Assembly: GCF_014190775.1 (NCBI RefSeq)
Contig: NZ_JACHVP010000001.1
Location: forward strand, 1,178,001 to 1,242,000
Length of the DNA: 64,000 nt
Direction of reading: 5' to 3'
DNA from: Leifsonia aquatica
GTDB taxonomy: Bacteria > Actinomycetota > Actinomycetes > Actinomycetales > Microbacteriaceae
Positions 34,313 to 42,128 of this stretch are shown here, in pieces; the first letter of the stretch is position 1, and each line of letters begins with the position of its first letter. The notes below the pieces were generated by a model. That model worked only from the letters and a program-made list of their open reading frames with translations, made no database searches and was not told the DNA's origin. Both the position numbers and the translations under genes were made by a program.

Positions 34313-35278
34313 GTGGGAACGGAACTGATGGACGCGCTCGAGCTGACGTACCAGCCGAGCCAGCTCCTCGGCATCCCCATCGCGCTCGTGGGCGCGTGCT
34401 TCCTCTCGATCGGCGCGCAGCTGCAGCACCACGGCGTCGCCAAGGTGGAGTCGCAGACCAGCGACGCGTCGTCCGGCCTGAACCTGCGCCAGCTCGGACT
34501 GCTGCTCGCGCGGCCGTCCTGGGTGATCGGCACGCTGCTGCTCGGCCTGGCGATCGTCTTCCAGCTCGTGAGCCTCAAGCTGTCGCCGCTGATCCTGGTC
34601 CAGCCGCTCGGTGTGGTCGGGCTCGTGATCACGAGCATCCTGAACGCACGAGTGAGCGGCGTGCGCCTCAACCGGCGCTCGGTGGTCGCCGTCAGTCTCT
34701 GCGTGGGCGGTGTCGGCGCGTTCGTGCTGATCGCGGCGGTGTTCGCGCGGGACGTGCCCGTCACGAGCCGGTCGCTGATCATCATCCTGATCATCCTGGC
34801 GTTCGTGCTGCTCGTGTTCGGGAGTCTGTTCTTCTTCCTGCGGCACCGGTTCAAGGCGATCATGTACATCGTCGGCGCCGGCGTCCTCTACGGCTTCGTG
34901 GCGACGCTGGCGAAGGTCGTCATCGACCGCGTCTCGAACAACGAGTGGGACTGGCTGCTGGTGCTCTGCATCGTCGCCCTCCTCGCCGCGGCCGGGCTCG
35001 GTGCGTACTTCGTGCAGAACGCGTACTCGTCCGGCCCGCCGGACCTGGTCATCGCCGGCCTCACGGTCATCGATCCACTCGTCGCCGTGACCATCGGAAT
35101 CGTGGTCCTCGACGAGGCCGCCGGCGCCCCCTGGTGGGCGATGGTCGGCTTCGCGCTGACCGGCGCGGTCGCTATGTACGGCGTCTTCCAGCTGGCGAAA
35201 TACCACCCTCAGGCCTCCTCCGAGACGCCGCCCGCCGCGCGCGTCGCAGAGACCTCGACGGAATCCGGCCTAGACTAA
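34313..35278 (+). CDS. DMT-superfamily (EamA/NIPA-like) transporter
   Basis: 321 residues with nine or ten hydrophobic helices in two EamA-like halves. The first half begins LLGIPIALVGACFLSIGAQL, as in NIPA-type members; the second ends with PPDLVIAGLTVIDPLVAVTIGIVVLDE. A 35-residue polar tail follows. Substrate unknown; NIPA-like members carry divalent cations and others export metabolites or lipids. GTG start, leaderless. Its last codons contain the promoter of the next gene. Confidence 0.82.
   Translation: MGTELMDALELTYQPSQLLGIPIALVGACFLSIGAQLQHHGVAKVESQTSDASSGLNLRQLGLLLARPSWVIGTLLLGLAIVFQLVSLKLSPLILVQPLGVVGLVITSILNARVSGVRLNRRSVVAVSLCVGGVGAFVLIAAVFARDVPVTSRSLIIILIILAFVLLVFGSLFFFLRHRFKAIMYIVGAGVLYGFVATLAKVVIDRVSNNEWDWLLVLCIVALLAAAGLGAYFVQNAYSSGPPDLVIAGLTVIDPLVAVTIGIVVLDEAAGAPWWAMVGFALTGAVAMYGVFQLAKYHPQASSETPPAARVAETSTESGLD
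35271..35276 (+). promoter_or_regulatory. -10 box inside the end of the DMT gene
   Basis: TAGACT overlaps the last codons and stop of the transporter gene. Six nt later is a TTG at 35283 in frame with the glycosyltransferase. Confidence 0.5.
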
Positions 35279-35282
35279 GCCG

Positions 35283-36620
35283 TTGAATCGGCCGGAGCGG
35301 ACCACCGCCCGGCACGCCGAAACCGTCGCCGGACCACCGACCCGGCCCACGACAGTAGGGACCAACCACGTGCCAGATCCGAGCGGAACGAACGACACGC
35401 CGCCCGCCCCGGCCCGCAAGCCGCTGACCATCCTCATGGGGTGCGACACCTTCGCCCCCGACGTGAACGGCGCCGCCCGCTTCGCCGAGCGGCTCTCCGC
35501 CGGCCTCGTCGAGCACGGCCACGATGTCCACGTCGTCGCGCCCGCGGCGAGCCGCAAGCACGGCACGTGGGTCGAGGAGCACGAAGGCCAGAAGATGACC
35601 GCGCACCGCCTGCGCAGCTGGCGCTGGTATCCCCACGATTGGCTCCGCTTCGCGCTGCCGTGGATGAGTAAGGCGAACGCGCGCCGCGTGCTCGACGAGG
35701 TGAAGCCGGACGTCGTTCACTTCCAGTCGCACATCGTGGTCGGCCGCGGCCTCGCCTACGAGGCGCAGAAGCGCGGCATCCGCATCATCGCGACCAATCA
35801 CGTCATGCCCGAGAACATCATGGAGTTCACGGTCATCCCGAAGTTCCTCCAGCGAGTGCTCGTCGCCCTCGAGTGGCGGGACGCGCGCAAGAGCTTCGAT
35901 CGCGCCGAGGCCGTCACGACGCCGACGCGCAAGGCCGCGGACTTCCTGGAGAAGGCCACCGGCCTGCGTGGCGTGCACGCCATATCGTGTGGCATCGACG
36001 CGCAGAACTACACCCCCGACTTCACCCCGCGCACGGCCAACCGCATCCTCTTCGTGGGCCGCGTGACCGGCGAGAAGCAGATCGACGTGCTCCTGAAGGC
36101 GATCACCCTGCTCCCGGCCTCCCTCGACGCGCAGCTCGAGATCGTCGGCGGCGGCGACCAGTTCAAGAACCTCCAGGCCATGGCCGAGACGCTCGGCATC
36201 GCCGACCGGGTGAACTTCCTCGGCTACGTGACCGACGAGGAGCTCCGCGCCGCGTACACGCGCGCCACCGTCTTCGCGATGCCGTCGATCGCCGAGCTGC
36301 AGTCGATCGCGACGATGGAGGCCATGGCCTCCGGGCTCCCGGTCGTCGCGGCCGACGCCATGGCACTCCCGCACCTGGTGCACGACGGCGAGAACGGTCA
36401 CCTGTTCCGCCCGGGCGACGCGCAGGACCTCGCCGACAAGCTCGAGAGCGTGCTCACCCTGCCGCAGGAGCAGCTCGACGTGCTCAAGAACGCGTCGCTC
36501 CGCATCGTCGCCTCGCACGACATCCAGCGCACGATCTCGACCTTCGAGAGCCTGTATCGTGGTGAGCCGGTGGCCGACCCGGTGACGGACGCGGCCGACA
36601 GCGTGCCCGCCCCGGAGTGA
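35283..36620 (+). CDS. GT4-family glycosyltransferase
   Basis: 445 residues from a TTG at 35283, supported by a -10 box 6 nt upstream; a GTG at 35370 would remove 29 residues and leave a full enzyme. GT-B fold: N-terminal donor/acceptor domain with ILMGCDTFAPDVNGAARF, VVHFQSHIVVGRGL and IIATNHVMPENI. C-terminal domain has FVGRVTGEKQIDVLLKAI and the EX7E motif in AELQSIATMEAMASGLPVV. It resembles glycolipid-making GT4 enzymes (diacylglycerol or mannosyl transferases) of actinobacteria; the acceptor is not proven. A tRNA follows 17 nt later. Confidence 0.85.
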   Translation: MNRPERTTARHAETVAGPPTRPTTVGTNHVPDPSGTNDTPPAPARKPLTILMGCDTFAPDVNGAARFAERLSAGLVEHGHDVHVVAPAASRKHGTWVEEHEGQKMTAHRLRSWRWYPHDWLRFALPWMSKANARRVLDEVKPDVVHFQSHIVVGRGLAYEAQKRGIRIIATNHVMPENIMEFTVIPKFLQRVLVALEWRDARKSFDRAEAVTTPTRKAADFLEKATGLRGVHAISCGIDAQNYTPDFTPRTANRILFVGRVTGEKQIDVLLKAITLLPASLDAQLEIVGGGDQFKNLQAMAETLGIADRVNFLGYVTDEELRAAYTRATVFAMPSIAELQSIATMEAMASGLPVVAADAMALPHLVHDGENGHLFRPGDAQDLADKLESVLTLPQEQLDVLKNASLRIVASHDIQRTISTFESLYRGEPVADPVTDAADSVPAPE

Positions 36621-36637
36621 CCGGGCGGCACACGACC

Positions 36638-36711
36638 GGGGCGGTAGCTCAGCTGGTTAGAGCATCGGACTCATAATCCGCCGGTCACGGGTTCAAGTCC
36701 CGTCCGCCCTA
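36638..36711 (+). tRNA. tRNA-Met (anticodon CAT, elongator type)
   Basis: Acceptor GGGGCGG/CCGCCCT with a terminal G-U pair, D-arm AGCTCAGCTGGTTAGAGC, anticodon CAT at 36672-36674 in CTCATAA, T-arm ACGGGTTCAAGTCCCGT, discriminator A. CCA is not encoded. It lacks the C1-A72 mismatch of initiator tRNA. A CAT anticodon could also be lysidine-modified Ile2; the body looks more like elongator Met. Confidence 0.9.
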
Positions 36712-36718
36712 CTGGAGA

Positions 36719-36738
36719 CGGACTGCGGTCGCGGTCCG
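36719..36738. terminator. Stem-loop between tRNA-Met and the AraC gene
   Basis: CGGACTGC/GCGGTCCG forms an 8-bp stem with one wobble and a 4-nt loop. It lies 8 nt after the tRNA and before the end of the convergent regulator gene. No T-tract. Confidence 0.4.
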
Positions 36739-36761
36739 ATACCGCTCGGCCTCGAGTGCGA

Positions 36762-37523
36762 CTAGTGCTCCGCTCGCGCCTCGCCGGGGCGGTCCGCTCC
36801 GGGCGCGAAGTAGGCGCCCGGCGTGTGACCCGCGACGCGGTGGAACGCCGAGATGAAGGCGCTGGGCGTGCTGTAGCCGACCCGGTAGGCGACGCGGGAG
36901 ACGGTCTCGCCCTCGGCCAGCAGCGCGACGGAGGCCTGGAGCTTGGCGTGCGTGCGCCAGGTGCCGAAGCTCATGCCGGTCTCGGCCTGGAACAGCCGGA
37001 GGAGCGTGCGGGCGCTGGCGCCGACCTCGCGGCCGAACTCGTCCAGGCTGCGGCGGTCGGCCGGGTCGGCGAGCAGGAGGCGGGCGACGTCCCGGGCGCG
37101 GGGATCGCTCGGGAGGGGCACGGCGATGGCGCGCTTGCCGACCGGACGCAGGGTGTCGACGAGGACGCGCTCGGCGCGGGCGCGCTCCTCGGCGCCGAGG
37201 TCGTCGCCGAGGTAGGCGACGAGGTACTGGCTGAGCGGGCTCATCCGCACGACGGTCGGCGCGGTCCAGGAGACGGGCGTGCGCTCGGGGTCGAAGTAGA
37301 TGCCCTCCATCACGGAATCGCGCACGGCGAGCGGCGCGTGCAGCACGCCCGCGGGCATCCACAGCCCGAGCGTCGTCGGGAGCACCCAGTAGCGGCCTTC
37401 GACCTCGACGGTCAGGACGCCGGATGAGGCCCAGATGAGCTGGTGGTCGTCATGACGGTGCGGCTCGAAGCCTTCGCCGCGGTCGAGCGCGAAGCGGTGC
37501 AGTTCGATGACGTCGGTGCTCAC
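36762..37523 (-). CDS. AraC-family regulator with cupin sensor
   Basis: 253 residues. N-terminal cupin: HRHDDHQLIWASSGVLTVEVEGRYW and LWMPAGVLHAP, a small-molecule or metal pocket with conserved His. C-terminal two helix-turn-helix units: SARTLLRLFQAETGMSFGTWR and SRVAYRVGYSTPSAFISAFHR. GTG start with AGAGGAG 8 nt upstream. It is divergent from an ABC exporter, and a perfect 9-bp inverted repeat lies between the two, so it probably regulates the exporter and itself. Confidence 0.9.
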   Translation of the reverse strand: MSTDVIELHRFALDRGEGFEPHRHDDHQLIWASSGVLTVEVEGRYWVLPTTLGLWMPAGVLHAPLAVRDSVMEGIYFDPERTPVSWTAPTVVRMSPLSQYLVAYLGDDLGAEERARAERVLVDTLRPVGKRAIAVPLPSDPRARDVARLLLADPADRRSLDEFGREVGASARTLLRLFQAETGMSFGTWRTHAKLQASVALLAEGETVSRVAYRVGYSTPSAFISAFHRVAGHTPGAYFAPGADRPGEARAEH

Positions 37524-37567
37524 GCCCGTGGCTCCTCTCGTGCGGGAACCGGACGGGTGGCGATTCC

Positions 37568-37592
37568 GCGCTATGCATTGTCAGCATAGCGC
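37568..37592. promoter_or_regulatory. Candidate operator between AraC and exporter genes
   Basis: Perfect inverted repeat GCGCTATGC-N7-GCATAGCGC. It ends 25 bp before the exporter -10 box, so it abuts or overlaps the -35 region. A symmetric site suits a dimeric regulator; the AraC protein is the obvious candidate although AraC sites are often direct repeats. Confidence 0.6.
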
Positions 37593-37616
37593 TCACCCGT
37601 CAGCTGACCCGGCGCC

Positions 37617-37622
37617 TAGGGT
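37617..37622 (+). promoter_or_regulatory. -10 box of leaderless exporter promoter
   Basis: TAGGGT, 6 nt (CGGAGG), then the GTG at 37629. Confidence 0.55.
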
Positions 37623-37628
37623 CGGAGG

Positions 37629-39209
37629 GTGCCACGCTCCATTCCGTCTGCTCGCCCGGCTCCGATCCCGCGTTCGCCGCGCGCGCTGCTGACGTGGGCT
37701 GTCGGCTCCCGCCGCCGGGACATGGCTCTGGCGTGTCTGCTCTACAGCACGCACCAGATGGGCGAAGCACTGGTGCCGGTCGTGATCGGCGCCACCGTGA
37801 GCGGGGCGATCGCCGGCGGGACGCCGCTCGAACTGGGGTTCTGGCTGGCCGTCCTCGCGGCGGACTTCGCCCTTCTCTCCTCGTCGTACCGTTTCGGCGC
37901 TCGCGCCAGCGCCCGGGCGAAACAGCACGCCGGTCATGCTCTCCGGATGCGCGTAGTCGAAAGCATCCTCGACGCCCGCCCGGGCGCGGTCGACGAGCAC
38001 GCGCCGGGCGAGCTGCTCACCCGCGCGTCGAGCGACGCCGACCGGGTGGGCGGTTTCGTCGGCGTGATCGCCTCGGCGCTGGCTGCGGCCGTCGCGCTGG
38101 TCGCTGCCGCGGTCGTCCTGTTGGCATCGTCTCCGCTGCTGGGCTTGGTGATCGTGATCGGGACCGTCGCGGTGCTCGTCGCCAACGCGGCGATCGCCCG
38201 CGGGGTGGAGGCGCGCAGCGGGGACGAGCAGCGAGAGGCGGGACGCGCGGCGGTACTGGCGGAGGACCTCGTGCGCGGACTGCGCGTCGTCAAGGGTCTG
38301 GCGGCCGAGACGACGGCCTCCCGCCGCTACACGGACGCGAGCAGGTCGGCGACAGGCGCCGCGACGCGGGCCGTGCGCGCGCATTCCCTGCGCGACGGCG
38401 TGACCGTGATGACCACAGGGCTCTACCTGCTGCTGGTGGTCGGCGTCGGCGGGTGGCTCGCCCTGAGCGGGGCGCTGTCCCTGGGCGGCCTGATCGCCTC
38501 CCTCGGTCTCGCGCAGTTCCTCGCGGGACCGTTGCAGACGCTGGCGGCCGTCCCGGCGGCGGCCGCCCGGGCACGTGCCTCGGCGACGCGGATCCTGGGA
38601 CTGCTGCGTGCCGACGCGAGCGCCCCGCACACCGCACCTGCGGCGGCGCGGGATGAGGCGCTAGACCATTCCGCCGCGCTCCACGTCGACGGGCCCGCCG
38701 GTACCTTCACCGTGCCGGGCGGCGCGATGGTCGGCATCCCCACCGCCAGTGCGGCGGACGCGGCCGCGATGCTCGCGGCGCTGCGGCAGGCGGGAGCGTC
38801 CCGACCCGGGCTCCTCATCGCGCCGCACGAGTCCGCGCTCTTCCAGGGCTCGCCTCGCGACAACGTCGCCGTCGTCGGCCCCGCCGATCGGGTCGGGCCG
38901 GCCCTCCATGCCGCATTCGCCGACGAGATCGTCGCCGACGAGGTGGGGGAGGGCGGCCTGCGGTTGTCGGGCGGCCAGCGGCAACGCGTCGCCTTGGCCC
39001 GCGCCCTCGCTGCGGATCCGCCGATCCTGGTGCTGCACGACCCGACCACCGCGATCGACGCTGCCACCGAGGACGTCATCGCCGAGCGGGTGCGCGCATT
39101 CCGGAACGGGCGGACCACCGTCGTCCTGACCTCGTCGCCCGCCTGGCTGGCGCGCTGCGACGAGGTCGTGCCCGTCGACGGCGGCGACCGAATGGAGGCT
39201 GCACGATGA
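37629..39209 (+). CDS. ABC exporter half-transporter with a degenerate ATPase domain
   Basis: 526 residues. Six-helix exporter membrane domain (about residues 25-310), then a shortened nucleotide-binding domain. The Walker A loop is gone: residues 367-382 read MVGIPTASAADAAAML with no GKS/T. The Q-loop Gln is His (APHESALFQG), Walker B is ILVLHDP (Asp and Glu replaced by His470 and Asp471), and the switch His is Ser (LTSSP). Only the signature LSGGQRQR (446-450) is intact. It overlaps its partner by 4 nt. This subunit cannot hydrolyse ATP but can donate its signature to the partner. Confidence 0.88.
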   Translation: MPRSIPSARPAPIPRSPRALLTWAVGSRRRDMALACLLYSTHQMGEALVPVVIGATVSGAIAGGTPLELGFWLAVLAADFALLSSSYRFGARASARAKQHAGHALRMRVVESILDARPGAVDEHAPGELLTRASSDADRVGGFVGVIASALAAAVALVAAAVVLLASSPLLGLVIVIGTVAVLVANAAIARGVEARSGDEQREAGRAAVLAEDLVRGLRVVKGLAAETTASRRYTDASRSATGAATRAVRAHSLRDGVTVMTTGLYLLLVVGVGGWLALSGALSLGGLIASLGLAQFLAGPLQTLAAVPAAAARARASATRILGLLRADASAPHTAPAAARDEALDHSAALHVDGPAGTFTVPGGAMVGIPTASAADAAAMLAALRQAGASRPGLLIAPHESALFQGSPRDNVAVVGPADRVGPALHAAFADEIVADEVGEGGLRLSGGQRQRVALARALAADPPILVLHDPTTAIDAATEDVIAERVRAFRNGRTTVVLTSSPAWLARCDEVVPVDGGDRMEAAR

Positions 39210-40969
39210 GCCGGCGGACGCTCCTCCCCGTCGCCTCCCCGCGCGAGGTGCGCCGATTCGCCGCCACAGCCCTCGCGCACTCGCGCTCGACGCTGGCCGC
39301 AACCGCGGTCGCCCTCGTCGTCGGCGCGGCAGCCGGTCTCGGCATCCCGGGCAGCATCGGCTGGATCGCCCAGCTGCTCACCGATCGCGCAGAACCGCTC
39401 GCGCTCGTCGCGCCGCTCGGGCTGCTCGCCGGGTGCGCGGTCGTCGGCGGACTGGCGGCGTGGGCCTCCGGGATCCTGCTCGCGCACGCGGTGCTGCCCC
39501 CGCTCGGCCGGCTCCGGGAGGAGGTGGTCAGGGCCGCCGCCACCCTCCCGCTGGCCGACGTCGAGGCCGGGTCGGGCGACCTGGTCTCCCGCGTGACCGA
39601 CGACGTGGAGCAGGTGGCGGAGGTCGCACAGGGGGCGTTGGGCCGATTGCTCACCGCGGCTGTGACCATCGCGGTGACGCTCGTCGGGCTGGCCGGGCTC
39701 GATCCCCGGTTCGCCCTCGCGGCCCTCGTGGCCGTGCCCGTGCAGGCGGTGACGGTGCGCTGGTATCTGCGCCGCTCGGGCCGCATCTACGCGGACGGTC
39801 GGCGCGCGGCCGGTCGCCGCGCCGCCACTCTGCTGGAGACCTTCGCCGCGCTGCCCACCATCCGTGCGTTCGGGCTGCACGGCGAGCGAGCGGGCCGTGC
39901 ACACGAGGCGTCGCTGGAGGCGGTGGAGGTGGAGCTCGAGGCCACGCGCACGATGACGCGCTTCTACGGCCGCCTCAACCTGGCGGAGTTCCTCGGGCTC
40001 GGCGCGATCCTGGCCGTGGCGTTCCTGCTCGTCCGCTCGGCCGGAGCCGACATCGGGCAGGCCACGGCCGCCGCCCTCTTCTTCGCCGGACTGTTCAACC
40101 CGATCAACGACGCGCTCGGAACCGCCGACGACCTCCAGCGTGCGTCGGCCAGCCTGGCGCGACTGGTGGGCGTCGTCGACGTCGGGTCCCGCACCGTGGC
40201 CGGATCATCCCGGCCGCCCGGTGGTGGATCCGTCGAGCTGCGCGACGTGCACTTCGGCTACGACGGCCTCCCGCTGCTGGAGGGCGTCTCGCTCACCATC
40301 GCAGCCGGCACGCACGTCGCCGTGGTCGGGACGACCGGCAGCGGCAAGAGCACGCTCGCGTCCCTCATCGCGGGCGTGCGCTCCGCGGACGCGGGCGGCG
40401 TCCGCCACGACGGCGTCGACGTCGGAGCGATCGCGCCCACCGACCGAGGGGCGACCGTCGCGATGGTCTCACAGGAGACCCACGTCTTCGCCGGCACGGT
40501 GGCCGACAACCTGCGGCTCGGCGCACCGACGGCGGGGGAGCGGGAGATGCGAGCGGCGCTCGATGCGACCGGCGCGGCCTCCTGGATCGACGCGCTTCCC
40601 CACGGCGCGGCGACCCGGATCGGCGCGGGCGGCCACCCGCTGACCCCGCAGCAGGCGCAGCACCTCGCACTGGCACGGCTGCTGCTGGTCGACCCGGCGG
40701 TCGCCGTGCTCGACGAGGCCACCGCGGAGGCGGGGAGCGACGTGGCGCGCACCCTCGACGCGGCGGCCCGCGCGGCCATCGCCGGACGCACGGCGATCGT
40801 GGTCGCCCACCGCCTCGAGCAGGCCGCGGAGGCGGACCTCATCGTGGTGATGGAGGGCGGCGCGATCGTGGAGGCGGGGTCTCCCGCCGACCTCGTCGCC
40901 GCCGGCGGTCACTTCGCCGCGCTGTGGAACGTGGCGGCTTCGCGATACGACGTGTCGGATCCCCGATAG
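39206..40969 (+). CDS. ABC exporter half-transporter with intact catalytic motifs but lost signature
   Basis: 587 residues: six-helix membrane domain (about 20-300) and full ATPase domain. Walker A VGTTGSGKSTLAS, Q-loop VSQETHVFAG, Walker B with catalytic Glu VAVLDEATAE and switch VVAHRLE are intact. The signature reads LTPQQAQHLALARLL instead of LSGGQ. With the upstream subunit this yields one complete site (its Walker motifs, the partner's LSGGQ) and one dead site. Location between an AraC gene and a siderophore importer suggests export of a siderophore, heme-like compound or toxin. Confidence 0.9.
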   Translation: MSRRTLLPVASPREVRRFAATALAHSRSTLAATAVALVVGAAAGLGIPGSIGWIAQLLTDRAEPLALVAPLGLLAGCAVVGGLAAWASGILLAHAVLPPLGRLREEVVRAAATLPLADVEAGSGDLVSRVTDDVEQVAEVAQGALGRLLTAAVTIAVTLVGLAGLDPRFALAALVAVPVQAVTVRWYLRRSGRIYADGRRAAGRRAATLLETFAALPTIRAFGLHGERAGRAHEASLEAVEVELEATRTMTRFYGRLNLAEFLGLGAILAVAFLLVRSAGADIGQATAAALFFAGLFNPINDALGTADDLQRASASLARLVGVVDVGSRTVAGSSRPPGGGSVELRDVHFGYDGLPLLEGVSLTIAAGTHVAVVGTTGSGKSTLASLIAGVRSADAGGVRHDGVDVGAIAPTDRGATVAMVSQETHVFAGTVADNLRLGAPTAGEREMRAALDATGAASWIDALPHGAATRIGAGGHPLTPQQAQHLALARLLLVDPAVAVLDEATAEAGSDVARTLDAAARAAIAGRTAIVVAHRLEQAAEADLIVVMEGGAIVEAGSPADLVAAGGHFAALWNVAASRYDVSDPR

Positions 40970-41009
40970 CGCGGACCCCGCGCGGTGACATACGCTGACC
41001 TCTGGCCGC

Positions 41010-41028
41010 TTTGGTTAGCCTTACCTAA
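41010..41028. promoter_or_regulatory. DtxR/IdeR-type iron box
   Basis: TTTGGTTAGCCTTACCTAA matches the 19-bp consensus TWAGGTWAGSCTWACCTWA at 18 positions. It lies 47 nt before the first siderophore permease gene. Iron-loaded DtxR/IdeR binding here would block transcription when iron is plentiful. Confidence 0.85.
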
Positions 41029-41075
41029 GTACTTCGAGCCGCCTCCCGACGTCGCCCCCCCTCAGAGAGTCGCCC

Positions 41076-42128
41076 GTGTCCCTTCGCGCCCCCATCGCCC
41101 CCTCGGAGGCGCGACGCGAGCGCACCGCCCGGCCGCTGACCTGGCGGCTGGGCTGGCTGCTCGTCGCTCTCGCCCTCCTGGTGGTCCTGCTCGGCGCGAG
41201 CATCGCGGTCGGGGCCAAGGCGATCCCGCTCGACCACGTGCTCCCGGCAGTGCTGCATCCTGGTCGCTCCGACGACGACCTCGTGATCACCGGCCTGCGG
41301 GTGCCGCGCACCCTGCTCGGCGTGCTCGCGGGGGCCGCGCTCGGCGTCGCGGGCGGCGTCATCCAGGCCTTCACCCGCAACCCGCTGGCCGACCCCGGCA
41401 TCCTCGGCGTCAACGCCGGCGCGGCGCTCGCGGTCACGCTCGGCGTCGCCGTGCTCGGGATGCACGACATCGGCCAGTACCTGTGGCTCGCGCTGCTCGG
41501 CGCGGTCGTCGCCACCGTGGTCGTCGCGCTGATCGGGATGAGCGCCCGCGAAGGGGCGACCGCGCTCCGGATGACACTGGCCGGGATCGGCGTCGCGGCC
41601 GTGCTCGGCGGCATCACCTCCGCCATCCAGCTGGCGAACCCGACCGCGTTCCAGCGCATGCTCGGGTGGTCGGCCGGCAGCCTCGTGGCACAGCCGGTGC
41701 AGGCTGCCGCGGTCGTAGCGCCGGTCGTGCTGGTCGGGTTGGTCGTGGCCGCCATCGCGACCCGCGGGCTCAACGCCCTCGCGCTCGGCGACGACCTGGC
41801 GGCGTCACTCGGCAGCCGCGCCGCCGTCACACGCACCCTCGCGGTGGTGGCGGTCACTCTGCTCGCGGGCGCGGCCACGGCCGCTGTCGGTCCGATCGCG
41901 TTCGTCGGCCTGATGATCCCGCACGTCGCCCGCGCCATCGTCGGGCCCGACCAGCGCTGGATCCTGGCCTACTCCATCGTGCTCGGTCCGGTGCTGCTGC
42001 TCGGCGCCGACATCCTCGGCCGCGTCGTGATGAGCCCGGCCGAGCTGCCGGTCGGACTGGTCACCGCGTTCGTCGGGGCGCCCGTCCTCATCGCCCTCGT
42101 GCGCCGGTCGCGGGCGGTGACCCTGTGA
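41076..42128 (+). CDS. Iron-siderophore ABC permease, FecD-like (first)
   Basis: 350 residues, FecCD family with about ten helices. Family motifs: TGLRVPRTLLGVLAGAALGVAG, IQAFTRNPLADPGILGVNAGA, and the cytoplasmic coupling segment AAVGPIAFVGLMIPHVAR. GTG start. It overlaps the second permease by 4 nt. Its transcription is expected to rise under iron limitation because of the iron box upstream. Confidence 0.93.
   Translation: MSLRAPIAPSEARRERTARPLTWRLGWLLVALALLVVLLGASIAVGAKAIPLDHVLPAVLHPGRSDDDLVITGLRVPRTLLGVLAGAALGVAGGVIQAFTRNPLADPGILGVNAGAALAVTLGVAVLGMHDIGQYLWLALLGAVVATVVVALIGMSAREGATALRMTLAGIGVAAVLGGITSAIQLANPTAFQRMLGWSAGSLVAQPVQAAAVVAPVVLVGLVVAAIATRGLNALALGDDLAASLGSRAAVTRTLAVVAVTLLAGAATAAVGPIAFVGLMIPHVARAIVGPDQRWILAYSIVLGPVLLLGADILGRVVMSPAELPVGLVTAFVGAPVLIALVRRSRAVTL

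Noticed and set aside
36638-36711. tRNA with CAT anticodon as initiator Met or lysidine-type Ile2
   Set aside because: The acceptor pairs throughout (no C1-A72 mismatch), which excludes initiator. Ile2 cannot be fully excluded but the body fits elongator Met better.
37629-39209. The degenerate half-transporter as a pseudogene
   Set aside because: The frame is intact, the signature motif is perfect, and the losses are matched by the partner's own loss. This pattern implies selection, not decay.
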